This document shows positions 23,368 through 32,494 of a DNA stretch of 35,106 nucleotides, one piece after another. The position numbers and the translations under genes are program-made. Source of the stretch: an uncultured Clostridia bacterium (GTDB taxonomy: Bacteria > Bacillota > Clostridia > Oscillospirales > Acutalibacteraceae); the NCBI GenBank assembly GCA_947628665.1, contig CANRAU010000022.1, positions 1 to 35,106 on the forward strand, read 5' to 3'. Each line of letters starts with the position of its first letter. The first letter of the stretch is position 1. The notes below the pieces were generated by a model that was not told the origin of the DNA, ran no database searches, and saw nothing but the letters and a program-made list of their open reading frames with translations.

Positions 23368-24585
23368 ATGTTGGAAAAAATAAGAAACGTACCGTTTTCT
23401 CCTCCTGACATTTCGGAGGCGGAGATAAATGAAGTCGCCGAGGCACTTCGGTCGGGTTGGATAACGACGGGGCCGCGCGTCAAAGAGTTTGAAAGAAAAA
23501 TAACGGAATACGTAGGCGTAAATAAGACTTGCTGTCTCAATTCCCAGACAACTTGCGCTGAAATGGCGTTGCGAGCTTTGGGCATAGGCGAGGGCGACGA
23601 GGTCATAACCTCGGCTTACACCTATACCGCGACTGCCTCGATAGTTTGCCACGTTGGCGCAAAGCTGATCCTGATTGACACTCAACCCGACAGCCTGGAA
23701 ATGGACTATGATGCCGTTGAAAGTGCAATTACTGAAAAGACAAAGGCGATAATCCCCGTTGACCTCGGCGGCGTGCCTTGTGATTACGATAGGATATTCG
23801 AGATCGTTGAAAATAAAAAATCCCTGTTCAAGCCGTCGAGTGATATTCAGAAAGTAATAGGCAGGATAGCCGTCTGCGCTGACGCCGCTCACGCTTTCGG
23901 TGCAAAGTGGCACGGCAGAATGGTAGGGAGCATAGCAGACTTTTCAAGTTTCAGCTTCCACGCAGTCAAGAATCTTACGACTGCAGAGGGCGGCGCGCTC
24001 ACTTGGAGAGCAATATCTGGAATAAGTGACGAGGATATCTATCATCAACTCCAGCTTCTGAGCCTTCACGGGCAGTCAAAGGACGCTCTCGCCAAGACGC
24101 AACTTGGCGCATGGGAGTACGATATCATCGGACCTTATTACAAGTGCAATATGACAGATATTATGGCCGCTATCGGGCTTAAACAATTTGATCGTTATCC
24201 CCAAATGCTAAAGCGCAGAAAAGAGATTATCGGAAGGTATGACGAGGCATTCCGTCCGCTTGGCGTTCGGACGCTTAACCACTACACCGACGAATACGAG
24301 TCGTCCGGGCATCTGTATATAACGAGAGTCCCGGGAATTACACTGGAACAGCGTAACGGGATCATAGTCAAAATGGCTGAGCGAGGCATTGCCTGCAATG
24401 TGCACTATAAACCGTTGCCCATGCACACGGCGTACAAAAATGTAGGCTTCAATATTAAAGATTACCCAAATGCGTACGCATATTTTGCAAATGAGATAAC
24501 TCTGCCGCTTCATACCTGCCTTTCGAATGAGGATGTGGAGTATGTGATTGGACAGTACGCAGAGGTTTTGAAGGAATACATATAG
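23368..24585 (+). CDS. DegT/DnrJ/EryC1/StrS-family sugar aminotransferase
   Basis: A 405-aa PLP enzyme. The lysine that binds PLP is Lys201 in SFHAVKNLTTAEGG, and the family's DAAHAFGAKWHG and N-terminal SGWITTGPRVKEFE are present. The C-terminal VHYKPLPMHTAY and LPLHTCLSNEDVEYV are typical of the PglE/ArnB group. It transfers an amino group, usually from glutamate, to C4 of the 4-keto sugar made by the dehydratase encoded just upstream. Together they would give UDP-4-amino-4,6-dideoxy-GlcNAc or a close relative. The gene is 33 bp after the dehydratase and ends directly before the next start, in one operon. Confidence 0.92.
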   Translation: MLEKIRNVPFSPPDISEAEINEVAEALRSGWITTGPRVKEFERKITEYVGVNKTCCLNSQTTCAEMALRALGIGEGDEVITSAYTYTATASIVCHVGAKLILIDTQPDSLEMDYDAVESAITEKTKAIIPVDLGGVPCDYDRIFEIVENKKSLFKPSSDIQKVIGRIAVCADAAHAFGAKWHGRMVGSIADFSSFSFHAVKNLTTAEGGALTWRAISGISDEDIYHQLQLLSLHGQSKDALAKTQLGAWEYDIIGPYYKCNMTDIMAAIGLKQFDRYPQMLKRRKEIIGRYDEAFRPLGVRTLNHYTDEYESSGHLYITRVPGITLEQRNGIIVKMAERGIACNVHYKPLPMHTAYKNVGFNIKDYPNAYAYFANEITLPLHTCLSNEDVEYVIGQYAEVLKEYI

Positions 24586-25344
24586 GTGAAAATCGTTAAG
24601 TGGGAACAGCTTCCAGCCGAAATGCAGATCGAAGCTGTCAGGAAATACTATGACATCTTGAAAAAGAAAAAATTTTCATTGCTTCTGAAAAGGGCGTTTG
24701 ACCTCTTTGTCTCTCTGATCGCTCTGGTTGTATTCTCGCCGATATTTTTAGTATTGGCGATAGCGATTAAGCTTGATTCACCCGGACCGGTTTTCTACCG
24801 TCAGGAGAGGGTTACACAATACGGGCGGCGGTTCCGAATCCACAAATTCCGCACGATGGTGCAGAATGCGGACAAAGGGTCTCAGGTGACGGTAAATAAT
24901 GACGGTCGCGTCACCCGCGTCGGTAGAGCAATCCGTGCCTGTAGACTGGATGAGACGGCGCAGTTGCTTGATGTGATTCGAGGCACACTCACGCTGGTCG
25001 GTACACGTCCGGAGTCGCCCCGCTTTGTCGTCGAGTATACCGATGAAATGATGGCGACACTATTGCTCCCCGCTGGGGTTACAAGCCTTGCAAGTATTTA
25101 CTATAAGGATGAAGCAAAACTGCTCGACGGAGCGGATGACACGGATAAAGTTTATATTGAAAAGATACTGCCGGAAAAGATGTACTATAACCTTCGAAGT
25201 ATAGAAAAGTTTAGCTTTTGGGGAGATATACGAATAATGTTTATGACGGTGTTTGCGGTATTCGGGAAGAAATATAAGGGAGAGTACGAAGGAACTGTGT
25301 TGAACGATGGCGAAGAGCAGATGGGTGAGATAAGTAAAGTATGA
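24586..25344 (+). CDS. initiating sugar-phosphate transferase (WcaJ/PglC family)
   Basis: A 252-aa protein starting with GTG right after the aminotransferase stop; GAAGGA lies about 11 nt upstream. It has the polyprenyl-phosphate sugar-1-phosphate transferase signatures: KRAFDLFVSLIAL re-entrant/membrane helix (about 34-58), DSPGPVFYRQERVTQYGRRFRIHKFRTM (read as two blocks at about 63-90, with Lys-Phe-Arg-Thr-Met) and LDETAQLLDVIRG with GTRPE (about 124-148). It loads the first sugar phosphate onto undecaprenyl phosphate at the inner face of the membrane. It lacks the large N-terminal domain of WcaJ, so it is the short, PglC-like form, which fits a diamino/amino-sugar donor. It overlaps the next gene by 4 nt. 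Confidence 0.9.
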   Translation: MKIVKWEQLPAEMQIEAVRKYYDILKKKKFSLLLKRAFDLFVSLIALVVFSPIFLVLAIAIKLDSPGPVFYRQERVTQYGRRFRIHKFRTMVQNADKGSQVTVNNDGRVTRVGRAIRACRLDETAQLLDVIRGTLTLVGTRPESPRFVVEYTDEMMATLLLPAGVTSLASIYYKDEAKLLDGADDTDKVYIEKILPEKMYYNLRSIEKFSFWGDIRIMFMTVFAVFGKKYKGEYEGTVLNDGEEQMGEISKV

Positions 25345-26360
25345 CGGACGTGATAATCGCATCGGTGGTTATGCCAGTGTACAATGAGGAAAAATACATT
25401 GAAAAATGTATTAATTCCTTGTTGCAACAAGACTATCCGAAGAAACAGATGGAATGGATTTTTGTTGACGGATGCTCAAAGGACAAAACGGTTGCATTGC
25501 TGAAACGGTATCAGGATAAATATCCTGAACTTATAAAGATACTGAATAATCCACATGAGATTGTGCCGAATGCGATGAACATTGGAATTGAAGCTTCTTG
25601 TGGCAAATATATTGTCCGGCTTGATGCACATGCCGATTATGCACCCGACTACATTTCAAAATGCATTTATTATCTTGAAAATACAGATGCTGAAAATGTT
25701 GGCGGTGTTGCTGAGACGAAAGCAAACGGCTTTATGGGAAATGCGATTGCAAAAATGCTTTCATCAAAGTTTGGAGTCGGCAATTCACATTTCCGAACAA
25801 GTGGAGAAAGCGGTTATGTGGATACAGTTCCTTTCGGGGCTTTCAAGAGAGAAGTGTTTTCTAAATACGGAGGATATGATGAACGCCTGATCCGCAATCA
25901 AGATAATGAAATGAATTATCGAATCAGGAAAAATGGAGGGAAAATATATTTATCTAACGATATTCATTTTACTTACTATTGCAGAGATTCCATCAAAGGA
26001 ATTGCAATAATGGCCAAAAAAAACGGGATGTGGAACATCATTACCATGAAATTGTGTCCCGGATCAATGGGATTGCGTCACTTTATTCCATTGCTATTTG
26101 TTGCTTCGATCTTTGGCCTTACTCTTTTAGGTATTATGCATCCGATTTTTTGGATGTTGCTAGGCATAGAATTAGTGCTATATCTGTTGTTGGATGTATT
26201 GTTTTCAGCAAAACAAGCGGCCAATGTAAAAGAGTTTTTTGCACTGATTTGTTTATTTCCCATATTTCACGTTGCATACGGTTTTGGCTCAATAATCGGT
26301 ATAGCGAAACTGTTTTTAAAAGAGTTCAAAACAGGCAATTATGTTAATAGAAAATTATAA
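25341..26360 (+). CDS. family 2 glycosyltransferase with C-terminal membrane helices (ExoA-like)
   Basis: A 339-aa GT-A glycosyltransferase. The N-terminus SVVMPVYNEEKYIEKCINSL, WIFVDGCSKDKT and VRLDAHADYAPDY (the DxH in place of DxD, as in ExoA-type enzymes) are clear, followed by PFGAFKREVF and the IRNQDNEMNYRIRKNG acceptor-side motif (ED-type). Three hydrophobic segments at about 245-320 anchor it. It adds the second or a later sugar to the lipid-linked unit on the cytoplasmic side. It overlaps the transferase gene (ATGA). Base composition shifts toward A+T from this gene on. Confidence 0.88.
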   Translation: MTDVIIASVVMPVYNEEKYIEKCINSLLQQDYPKKQMEWIFVDGCSKDKTVALLKRYQDKYPELIKILNNPHEIVPNAMNIGIEASCGKYIVRLDAHADYAPDYISKCIYYLENTDAENVGGVAETKANGFMGNAIAKMLSSKFGVGNSHFRTSGESGYVDTVPFGAFKREVFSKYGGYDERLIRNQDNEMNYRIRKNGGKIYLSNDIHFTYYCRDSIKGIAIMAKKNGMWNIITMKLCPGSMGLRHFIPLLFVASIFGLTLLGIMHPIFWMLLGIELVLYLLLDVLFSAKQAANVKEFFALICLFPIFHVAYGFGSIIGIAKLFLKEFKTGNYVNRKL

Positions 26361-26379
26361 TTAAGAGGTAGATATCAAC

Positions 26380-27702
26380 ATGTCATTTTACAACGAACTC
26401 ATAAATAAAGAAGAGAGGCTTTCCCTCGTCGGTCTTGGCTATGTCGGCATGCCGATTGCTGTTGCTTTCGCCCAAAAGGGCATAGATGTTATCGGCTTTG
26501 ATTTGAACAAATCCAAAATTGACCTGTACAAATCAGGTATCGATCCGACCAAAGAGGTCGGCGATGACGCTATAAAGAATACGGCTGTGCATTTTACATC
26601 GGACGAAAAAGATTTGCAGAAAGCAAAGTTTCACATTGTTGCCGTTCCGACCCCTGTTAATACCGACCATACGCCCGACCTTACCCCGGTGATTGGCGCA
26701 TCCGAAATCGTTGGCAGAAACCTTACAAAAGGTTCGTATGTCGTTTTTGAATCTACTGTCTATCCAGGATGTACCGAGGACGTGTGTGTCCCGATTTTAG
26801 AAAAGGAATCCGGTCTAAAATGCGGCGAGGATTTTAAAGTTGGGTATTCACCCGAAAGAATTAATCCCGGCGATAAGGTACACAGACTTGAAAATATCAG
26901 AAAAATCGTTTCCGGTTGCGACGAGGAAGCCTTGCAAACTATTAAGTCCGTGTATGATATTGTAATCGAAGTCGGGACATATCCTGTCAGTAATATTCGG
27001 ACTGCGGAAGCTGTCAAGGTCGTTGAGAACAGCCAGCGTGACATCAACATTGCCTTCATGAATGAGTTGGCGATGGTATTTGACAAGATGGACATCGATA
27101 CCAATGAAGTTGTTGACGGCATGAATACCAAATGGAATGCCCTTGGTTTTCGTCCGGGACTTGTTGGCGGACATTGCATCGGTGTAGATCCGTACTATTT
27201 TACTTACGAAGCGGAGAAACTTGGATATCACAGCCAGATTATTTTAAATGGGCGTATTGTAAACGACAGCATAGGCAAATATGTCGCGGATGCAGCAATC
27301 AAAAAGATGATCGAGGCCGGACAAGCACCGAAGAAATCGAAAGTTGTCATTCTCGGCATCACCTTTAAGGAAAACTGTCCGGATACTAGAAACTCAAAGG
27401 TTGATGATATTATCAAACGCCTGAATGAATATGGTATTGAGCCGATTGTGGTCGATCCGTGGGCAAGTGAACGCGATGCGTTGCATGAATACGGCATCAC
27501 ATTGACAAAGCTTGAAGATGTCAAAGACGCAGACTGCATGATTGTGGCGGTTGCACATAATGAATTTCGAGCGCTTTCTTTGGAAGATATCAAGAAAATG
27601 TACAGCTCGGGAGATGTTGCTGAAAAGGTGATTATTGATGTCAAGGGATTGTACAAAGTAAGCGATCTTGATGCATCCGGTCTGAATTGGTGGAGACTAT
27701 GA
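26380..27702 (+). CDS. nucleotide-sugar dehydrogenase (UDP-HexNAc 6-dehydrogenase, WbpO/TviB/WecC-like)
   Basis: A 440-aa member of the UDP-glucose/GDP-mannose dehydrogenase family. The NAD-binding LVGLGYVGMPIAVAFA (about 17-32), VPTPVN, ESTVYPGCTE, YSPERINPGD, the helix AEAVKVVENSQRDINIA and the catalytic Cys266 in GGHCIGVDPYY are all present, and the C-terminal GITFKENCPDTRNSK is intact. It oxidises C6 of a UDP-sugar to the carboxylate with two NAD+. The sequence style (YSPERINPGD, NTKWNALGFRPGLVGGHC) points to the UDP-GlcNAc/GalNAc group rather than UDP-glucose, giving an aminouronic acid for the capsule. GAGG precedes the ATG by 12 nt. Confidence 0.92.
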   Translation: MSFYNELINKEERLSLVGLGYVGMPIAVAFAQKGIDVIGFDLNKSKIDLYKSGIDPTKEVGDDAIKNTAVHFTSDEKDLQKAKFHIVAVPTPVNTDHTPDLTPVIGASEIVGRNLTKGSYVVFESTVYPGCTEDVCVPILEKESGLKCGEDFKVGYSPERINPGDKVHRLENIRKIVSGCDEEALQTIKSVYDIVIEVGTYPVSNIRTAEAVKVVENSQRDINIAFMNELAMVFDKMDIDTNEVVDGMNTKWNALGFRPGLVGGHCIGVDPYYFTYEAEKLGYHSQIILNGRIVNDSIGKYVADAAIKKMIEAGQAPKKSKVVILGITFKENCPDTRNSKVDDIIKRLNEYGIEPIVVDPWASERDALHEYGITLTKLEDVKDADCMIVAVAHNEFRALSLEDIKKMYSSGDVAEKVIIDVKGLYKVSDLDASGLNWWRL

Positions 27703-27703
27703 G

Positions 27704-28225
27704 ATGAAAATCAAAATTTACAAATTCTTTTTAGGCACAATTGGAAAAATTCTGCCGCTCCGGCGCCATCCGGGGGTATAGCTAACCATATTCGTTGTCT
27801 GTTTGTTAGAGGAATCGTAAATAAAATGAGACTGTATTGTGGAATCCGGAGCGGAGATACTTGGAGGATGCACTTTTGGGGATTGTACATCTATCGGTTC
27901 TCATTGCATGATTGGTGCGAAGTGCATTTCCAAAGGACATAATATGATGGGATCGAATGTGCATATCTATACAACCAATCACATCTACGATGAACGTAAT
28001 CATAAATTTAACGGAAGTACGGAACCGATTCCAGTTACAATCGGTGAATATGTGTGGATAGGTTAAGGAGCAATTATATTGCCATGCGTAACAATAGGAG
28101 ATCATGTAATAATCGGGGCTGGAAGCGTCGTTACGCAAGACATTCCCAGCGGCGTGATGGCGGCCGGGAATCCCTGCGTTGTAAAAAAAGTTATTGATTC
28201 CAAGTATTATAAGGGAAATGATTGA
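27704..28225 (+). pseudogene. broken hexapeptide-repeat O-acetyltransferase (WbbJ/Maa-like)
   Basis: A start ATG right after the dehydrogenase, an early TAG at 27779-27781, more stops before 27835, then an in-frame left-handed beta-helix region (GGCTFGDCTSIGSHCMIGAK, then the acetyltransferase pattern HIYTTNH) from about 27842. A TAA at 28064-28066 interrupts VWIG-GAIILP where family members have VWIGxGAII. The remaining IGAGSVVTQDIPSG and MAAGNPCVVKKV run in the same frame to a stop at 28225, directly adjacent to the next gene. So at least two lesions inactivate it, but it still has near full length, which means the loss is recent. The capsule would lack one acetyl group. Confidence 0.85.
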
Positions 28226-29335
28226 GTGAAGGTTTTACATATCAACTGTAACTACATTGGGACAGCGCTACATCAGACGATGATTGAACATTTAGAAAAG
28301 TTCGGCTGTGAGAATCAGGTTTATGTGCCGACCTACGATAAATCAGTAGGTGTAATTACACCGAATAAAAATGTATTGGTTTCCGAGTGCTTCAGGAAAT
28401 GGGATCGGCTTGTTTTTGATTATAAGCAATCAAAAATACGGAAGGATGTGGAGTCGAAGATAGATATAACCGCTTTTGACTGCATTCATGCGTATACTCT
28501 TTTTACGGATGGAAATTGTGCAAAGAAACTGTCTGAAAGATATCATATTCCCTATGTTGTTGCAGTGCGAAACACAGATGTTAATATATTTCTTGCTCAT
28601 AACCCCTTTTTTCGAAAGCGCGGCGTGGAAATCATGAAAGGGGCGTCTGCAATCTTCTTCCTCTCGGATGCCTATCGCAAAGAGGTTTTTGAAAAGTACA
28701 TATCTTTCCGAGATGCACAGGAATTATCGAAGAAAGTGAGAATTATTCCCAACGGAATAGATGACTTTTGGTTACAGAACACGCCGCAAGAAATGGAAGC
28801 AAGGATATTAGGCAATAAAATCAGACTTATTTATGCGGGAAGAATAGATAAAAACAAGAACATCGTAACAACGCAACAGGCAATGCGTTTACTCCGGGGA
28901 CAAGGATATGATGTGACCCTGACTGTAGTCGGAAAAATTGTAGATCAAAAGGTGTATAAGTCGATATCTAAAGATCCGTATACGATATGCATTCCGCCTC
29001 AGCCAAAAGAAAAGCTAATTGACTACTACCGCGCAAGCGATATATTTGTTATGCCGTCCTTTCATGAAACCTTCGGACTTGTTTATGCGGAGGCTATGAG
29101 TCAGGGACTGCCGGCTATATATACAAGAGGGCAAGGATTTGATGAGCAATTTGAGGACGGATTGGTTGGAAATGCTGTTAATGCAGCTTCTGCGGAAGAT
29201 ATAGCAGATAAGATAAAACGAATTTGGAATAATTATATTAAAGTAAGAGATAATTGCCTGCATTGCTTTCAGAAATTCGATTGGAATAAAATTTCGTCTC
29301 TTTACTTTAATATATATACGAGTTTGGATAGCTAA
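28226..29335 (+). CDS. family 4 (GT-B) glycosyltransferase
   Basis: A 369-aa protein starting with GTG directly after the acetyltransferase pseudogene. It has the GT-B retaining layout: an N-terminal acceptor domain (LHINCNYIGTALHQTMIEHL), VRIIPNGIDDFW in the linker, LIYAGRIDKNKN at the start of the donor domain, and the EX7E region HETFGLVYAEAMSQGLPAIYT at about 275-295. It transfers a sugar from a nucleotide donor to the lipid-linked intermediate in the cytoplasm. Donor and linkage cannot be told. Only 1 bp separates it from the next gene. Confidence 0.9.
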   Translation: MKVLHINCNYIGTALHQTMIEHLEKFGCENQVYVPTYDKSVGVITPNKNVLVSECFRKWDRLVFDYKQSKIRKDVESKIDITAFDCIHAYTLFTDGNCAKKLSERYHIPYVVAVRNTDVNIFLAHNPFFRKRGVEIMKGASAIFFLSDAYRKEVFEKYISFRDAQELSKKVRIIPNGIDDFWLQNTPQEMEARILGNKIRLIYAGRIDKNKNIVTTQQAMRLLRGQGYDVTLTVVGKIVDQKVYKSISKDPYTICIPPQPKEKLIDYYRASDIFVMPSFHETFGLVYAEAMSQGLPAIYTRGQGFDEQFEDGLVGNAVNAASAEDIADKIKRIWNNYIKVRDNCLHCFQKFDWNKISSLYFNIYTSLDS

Positions 29336-29336
29336 A

Positions 29337-30305
29337 ATGAGATTTTCAGTTGTTGTGCCTGTTTACAGGACGGAAGAATATATCCGTGAATGCGTAGACA
29401 GCATATTAAATCAGACCTACAAGGATTTTGAACTAATCCTTGTGGATGACGGCAGTCCGGACAGATGCCCGGAGATTTGCGACCAATATGTTGCCTTAGA
29501 CAATCGAATCCGTGTTATACATAAACCCAACGGTGGATTATCCGAAGCCAGAAACTTTGGTATTCAAGCGGCAAAGGGCGATTATCTTGTATTTGTCGAT
29601 TCCGATGACGCACTGATGCCGGACGCCTTGGAGCATATCGCGTTATGTACCGCGCACGACCCTGACGTAGTCATCACAGAATTGTATAATACCACAGATA
29701 TGCGGTTGGATTGCATTGCACAGAAGGATTTGTTCACCTTGCCGCAGGCGGAAGATGTACATTCGATGATTGCCTTTGTGTTTCAGAAAAAGGAACATAC
29801 ATGGGCTTCCGTACAGTATATCTTGCGAAGACAGATGGTTATAGACCATCATCTAAAATATGACGTGGGATACTATCACGAGGATATGAGCTGGACGCCG
29901 CGCCTGTTCATCTATGCCAAATGTATCGCTTTCTATAATCAAATCTGGTATGTTCGCAGATTGAATCGTGATGGGTCTATAACAAATACCGCATCTTATA
30001 GAAAGATAAAAGACGCTCTGACTTTAATTGTAAATGAGATTCATTCAGATGCATACAGTGTGCTGCCAAGAGAAGACATGGAAATTGTCTTTTGTAGCTT
30101 AGTTGGATCGATCTTCAGTACACTTAATCGTTGTTCCTGCTGCTCTGAGACAGAAATAAAATTATTGGCAGATTATATGGATAAAAACTTCGATGTGTTT
30201 AGGTACGCAAGAAAAATAAAGCATAGGGTGTTTGTGACATTTGCGAAACTTTTTGGAGTTGAAAAGACATTGCGCATTTGTATAAGTTATCGGAGGCATA
30301 AATGA
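29337..30305 (+). CDS. family 2 glycosyltransferase
   Basis: A 322-aa GT-A enzyme with a typical N-terminus: SVVVPVYRTEEYIRECVDSIL, ILVDDGSPDRCPEICDQY, GGLSEARNFGIQAAKGDYLVFVDSDD (split here, DxD as DSDD at about 86-89). The C-terminal HEDMSWTPRLFI (about 181) corresponds to the catalytic ED motif, followed by a helical tail with a Cys cluster (CSCCSE). No membrane segment is evident. It adds one sugar of the repeat unit. It overlaps the EpsG-like gene by 4 nt (ATGA). Confidence 0.9.
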   Translation: MRFSVVVPVYRTEEYIRECVDSILNQTYKDFELILVDDGSPDRCPEICDQYVALDNRIRVIHKPNGGLSEARNFGIQAAKGDYLVFVDSDDALMPDALEHIALCTAHDPDVVITELYNTTDMRLDCIAQKDLFTLPQAEDVHSMIAFVFQKKEHTWASVQYILRRQMVIDHHLKYDVGYYHEDMSWTPRLFIYAKCIAFYNQIWYVRRLNRDGSITNTASYRKIKDALTLIVNEIHSDAYSVLPREDMEIVFCSLVGSIFSTLNRCSCCSETEIKLLADYMDKNFDVFRYARKIKHRVFVTFAKLFGVEKTLRICISYRRHK

Positions 30306-31375
30306 TTGGGACAATTTTATTATACAATAGCGTATTACTAATATGCTATTTGGGTGCAATATATTTGGATAAAAAGCCCCAATATAAAAGTTTATCATTT
30401 TTTATAGTCATTATCATCATTACCCTCTTATCGTGCTTATGCGGATTTAGAAGTTACAATATTGGAATAGATACACATACTTATTATGCTGTGTTTGATG
30501 ACCCAGATGCTTCTTTTAGTATTGAATACGGGTTTATATTACTTTGTAAAGTATTACTGAGTGTACATTTTTCAAAAGAACTTATATTTTTTACAATATC
30601 ATTTATAACAAATACTTTGTTTGTCGTTCGTCTCTTTACATTAAGAACGATTGCCCCGATGAGATATTCTATTCCAGTCTATTATGTCATGGTCTATTTT
30701 CTGACATTTTCCGGAATAAGACAAATGCTTGCTGTTTCAATTGCATTTTTTGCTACCTATTATATTTTTGAAAGAAAAAGACTGATTACTTTTATTATTT
30801 TAGAGCTACTTGCGTCATCTATTCATACTTCTGCACTGTTTACGATTGTGTTTTTAATTCTTGAATCTCTAAGCAGAATCTCCAGCAAAAAATGGATAAT
30901 TCCTAAAATAATCTTGCTGTTGTTGTCTCCAGTTCTAATTTTTAATCTTTATACAGTACTATATGAGAATTATGGATACTTTTTTGAAAAATATGAAAAA
31001 GAGCCACGAGAAATTGGGTATATGGTTTTCTTTCGCTTAATTCTGCTTATTTTAATCATAGTCACATTCTATTTATACTTGGACAAAAGCAAAAGAGAGA
31101 ACAATGCATTAGTTAAGAAGCTATTTGTTATAGAATTTGTCACCGTATTATTTTCCGGAATTGATTATTTCTTTGCAAATATCGCTCGCATAGGATGGTA
31201 TTTTCTTGCATTTACACCGGTGTTATATGCATATGTGCTTCGCTATAAATCACGAAATATAGCTTATTTAGCGATCAAATGTATGATATGGATCTGTTTG
31301 GGATATACATATGTCCAAATGTTTCTTTCCCAGACCAACAAGCTTGTGCCATATGAGTTTTTTTGGAACATGTGA
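30302..31375 (+). CDS. EpsG-like polysaccharide polymerase (Wzy-type)
   Basis: A 357-aa protein with about ten hydrophobic helices. FRSYNIGIDTHTYY (about 50-63) and the SGIRQMLAVSIAFFATYY segment (about 138-155) are the typical EpsG marks, where a GxDT..Y and an xxRQxxA motif recur. It would polymerise lipid-linked repeat units on the outer face of the membrane. The gene is A+T-rich like its neighbours. A 245-bp stretch follows before the next gene; it holds no gene that I can support. Confidence 0.82.
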   Translation: MIGTILLYNSVLLICYLGAIYLDKKPQYKSLSFFIVIIIITLLSCLCGFRSYNIGIDTHTYYAVFDDPDASFSIEYGFILLCKVLLSVHFSKELIFFTISFITNTLFVVRLFTLRTIAPMRYSIPVYYVMVYFLTFSGIRQMLAVSIAFFATYYIFERKRLITFIILELLASSIHTSALFTIVFLILESLSRISSKKWIIPKIILLLLSPVLIFNLYTVLYENYGYFFEKYEKEPREIGYMVFFRLILLILIIVTFYLYLDKSKRENNALVKKLFVIEFVTVLFSGIDYFFANIARIGWYFLAFTPVLYAYVLRYKSRNIAYLAIKCMIWICLGYTYVQMFLSQTNKLVPYEFFWNM

Positions 31376-31620
31376 GATGTGAATAAACAATCAAATATTT
31401 TTGTTGAGACGTTAAAAACGATGCCTTACCGTAATGCAGAATTAAACGTATGATAAAACGCATGCATGAGCATGGTATTGTTCTGCTTTACATTAAAGGA
31501 AAATGCCATTTAAATTGTGGTTATACATATGGATGATGCAGAACCTGTTCACAGGCAGGAGATATATAGATTAGTTTAGTTACATTTCGTAGTTTAACAG
31601 TATATTAGAGGAAAGTGCAA

Positions 31621-32433
31621 ATGGGTGAGAATTACATACCGAAAATAATTCATTATTGTTGGTTCGGCGGAAAGCCATTGCCCGAGCTGGCGCTGAAATG
31701 CATTGCAAGTTGGAAAAAATATTGTCCCGATTATAAAATAAAGCGTTGGGACGAGACAAATTTTGATATAAACTGTTGCGAGTATGTTCGAGAGGCCTAT
31801 GAGGCAAAAATGTGGGCGTTCGTGAGCGACTATGCAAGATTTAAAATACTTTATGAAAACGGTGGCATTTACTTTGACACAGATGTAGAGTTGATAAAGC
31901 CCATAGACGACATTGTTGAGAAAGGATCGTTTATGGGTCTGGAGGAGTCAAGTGAGACATACATTGCCACCGGGCTCGGTCTTGCGGCAAATGCCGGGCT
32001 TGACCTTTTGCAGGAAATTCTTGATGACTATCATCGTTCACATTTTGAAAAAAGTAAAACCGGTTCTTATGAAACCGTTGTAACAAGAGTTACAAAAATA
32101 ATTCTAAGGCACGGAGCTATACGTCCCGACAAAATAAACACAGTCGCCGGGATAACGGTTTATCCTCCTGATTTTTTTTGCCCGTTGAACTACCACACCG
32201 GCGATTTGAACATCACAGAGAACACGCGTTCAATTCATCGTTATTTTGCAAGCTGGGTCCCCTCCGAGAACAAGGCGATTCTCAATATAAAGAAGAAATT
32301 GTGTAATAAGGGCGGGATCAGAAAACATATCGGAAATATAATAATATTTGTACTAAAGATAATTAACAAATTGAAGACAGTCGGAATAAAGGGAAGCTTG
32401 CAGTATATACGGAGTAAGCTAAAACCAACTTAA
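31621..32433 (+). CDS. GT32/OCH1-like capsular glycosyltransferase
   Basis: A 270-aa protein starting at ATG 31621, 6-7 nt after AGAGGAAA; an in-frame GTG at 31615 lies in the ribosome-binding site. It has the family pattern IPKIIHYCWFGGKPLP at the N-terminus, WAFVSDYARFKILYENGGIYFDTDVEL (split; the metal-binding DTD at about 86-88) and SIHRYFASW near 215. These glycosyltransferases with a DXD sugar-binding region are frequent in capsule loci. Donor unknown. The last 40 residues are basic and hydrophobic (GNIIIFVLKIINKLKTVG) and may sit on the membrane. Confidence 0.88.
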   Translation: MGENYIPKIIHYCWFGGKPLPELALKCIASWKKYCPDYKIKRWDETNFDINCCEYVREAYEAKMWAFVSDYARFKILYENGGIYFDTDVELIKPIDDIVEKGSFMGLEESSETYIATGLGLAANAGLDLLQEILDDYHRSHFEKSKTGSYETVVTRVTKIILRHGAIRPDKINTVAGITVYPPDFFCPLNYHTGDLNITENTRSIHRYFASWVPSENKAILNIKKKLCNKGGIRKHIGNIIIFVLKIINKLKTVGIKGSLQYIRSKLKPT

Positions 32434-32494
32434 TTTGGCGGCAGAGGCAATACGCAGTCGCTTAAGAGAGTAAGATAATTGGGAGCAAGCAATC

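Noticed and set aside
31376-31620. Possible gene remnant between the EpsG-like and GT32 genes
   Set aside because: Only a 28-codon frame without a ribosome-binding site; no recognisable similarity.
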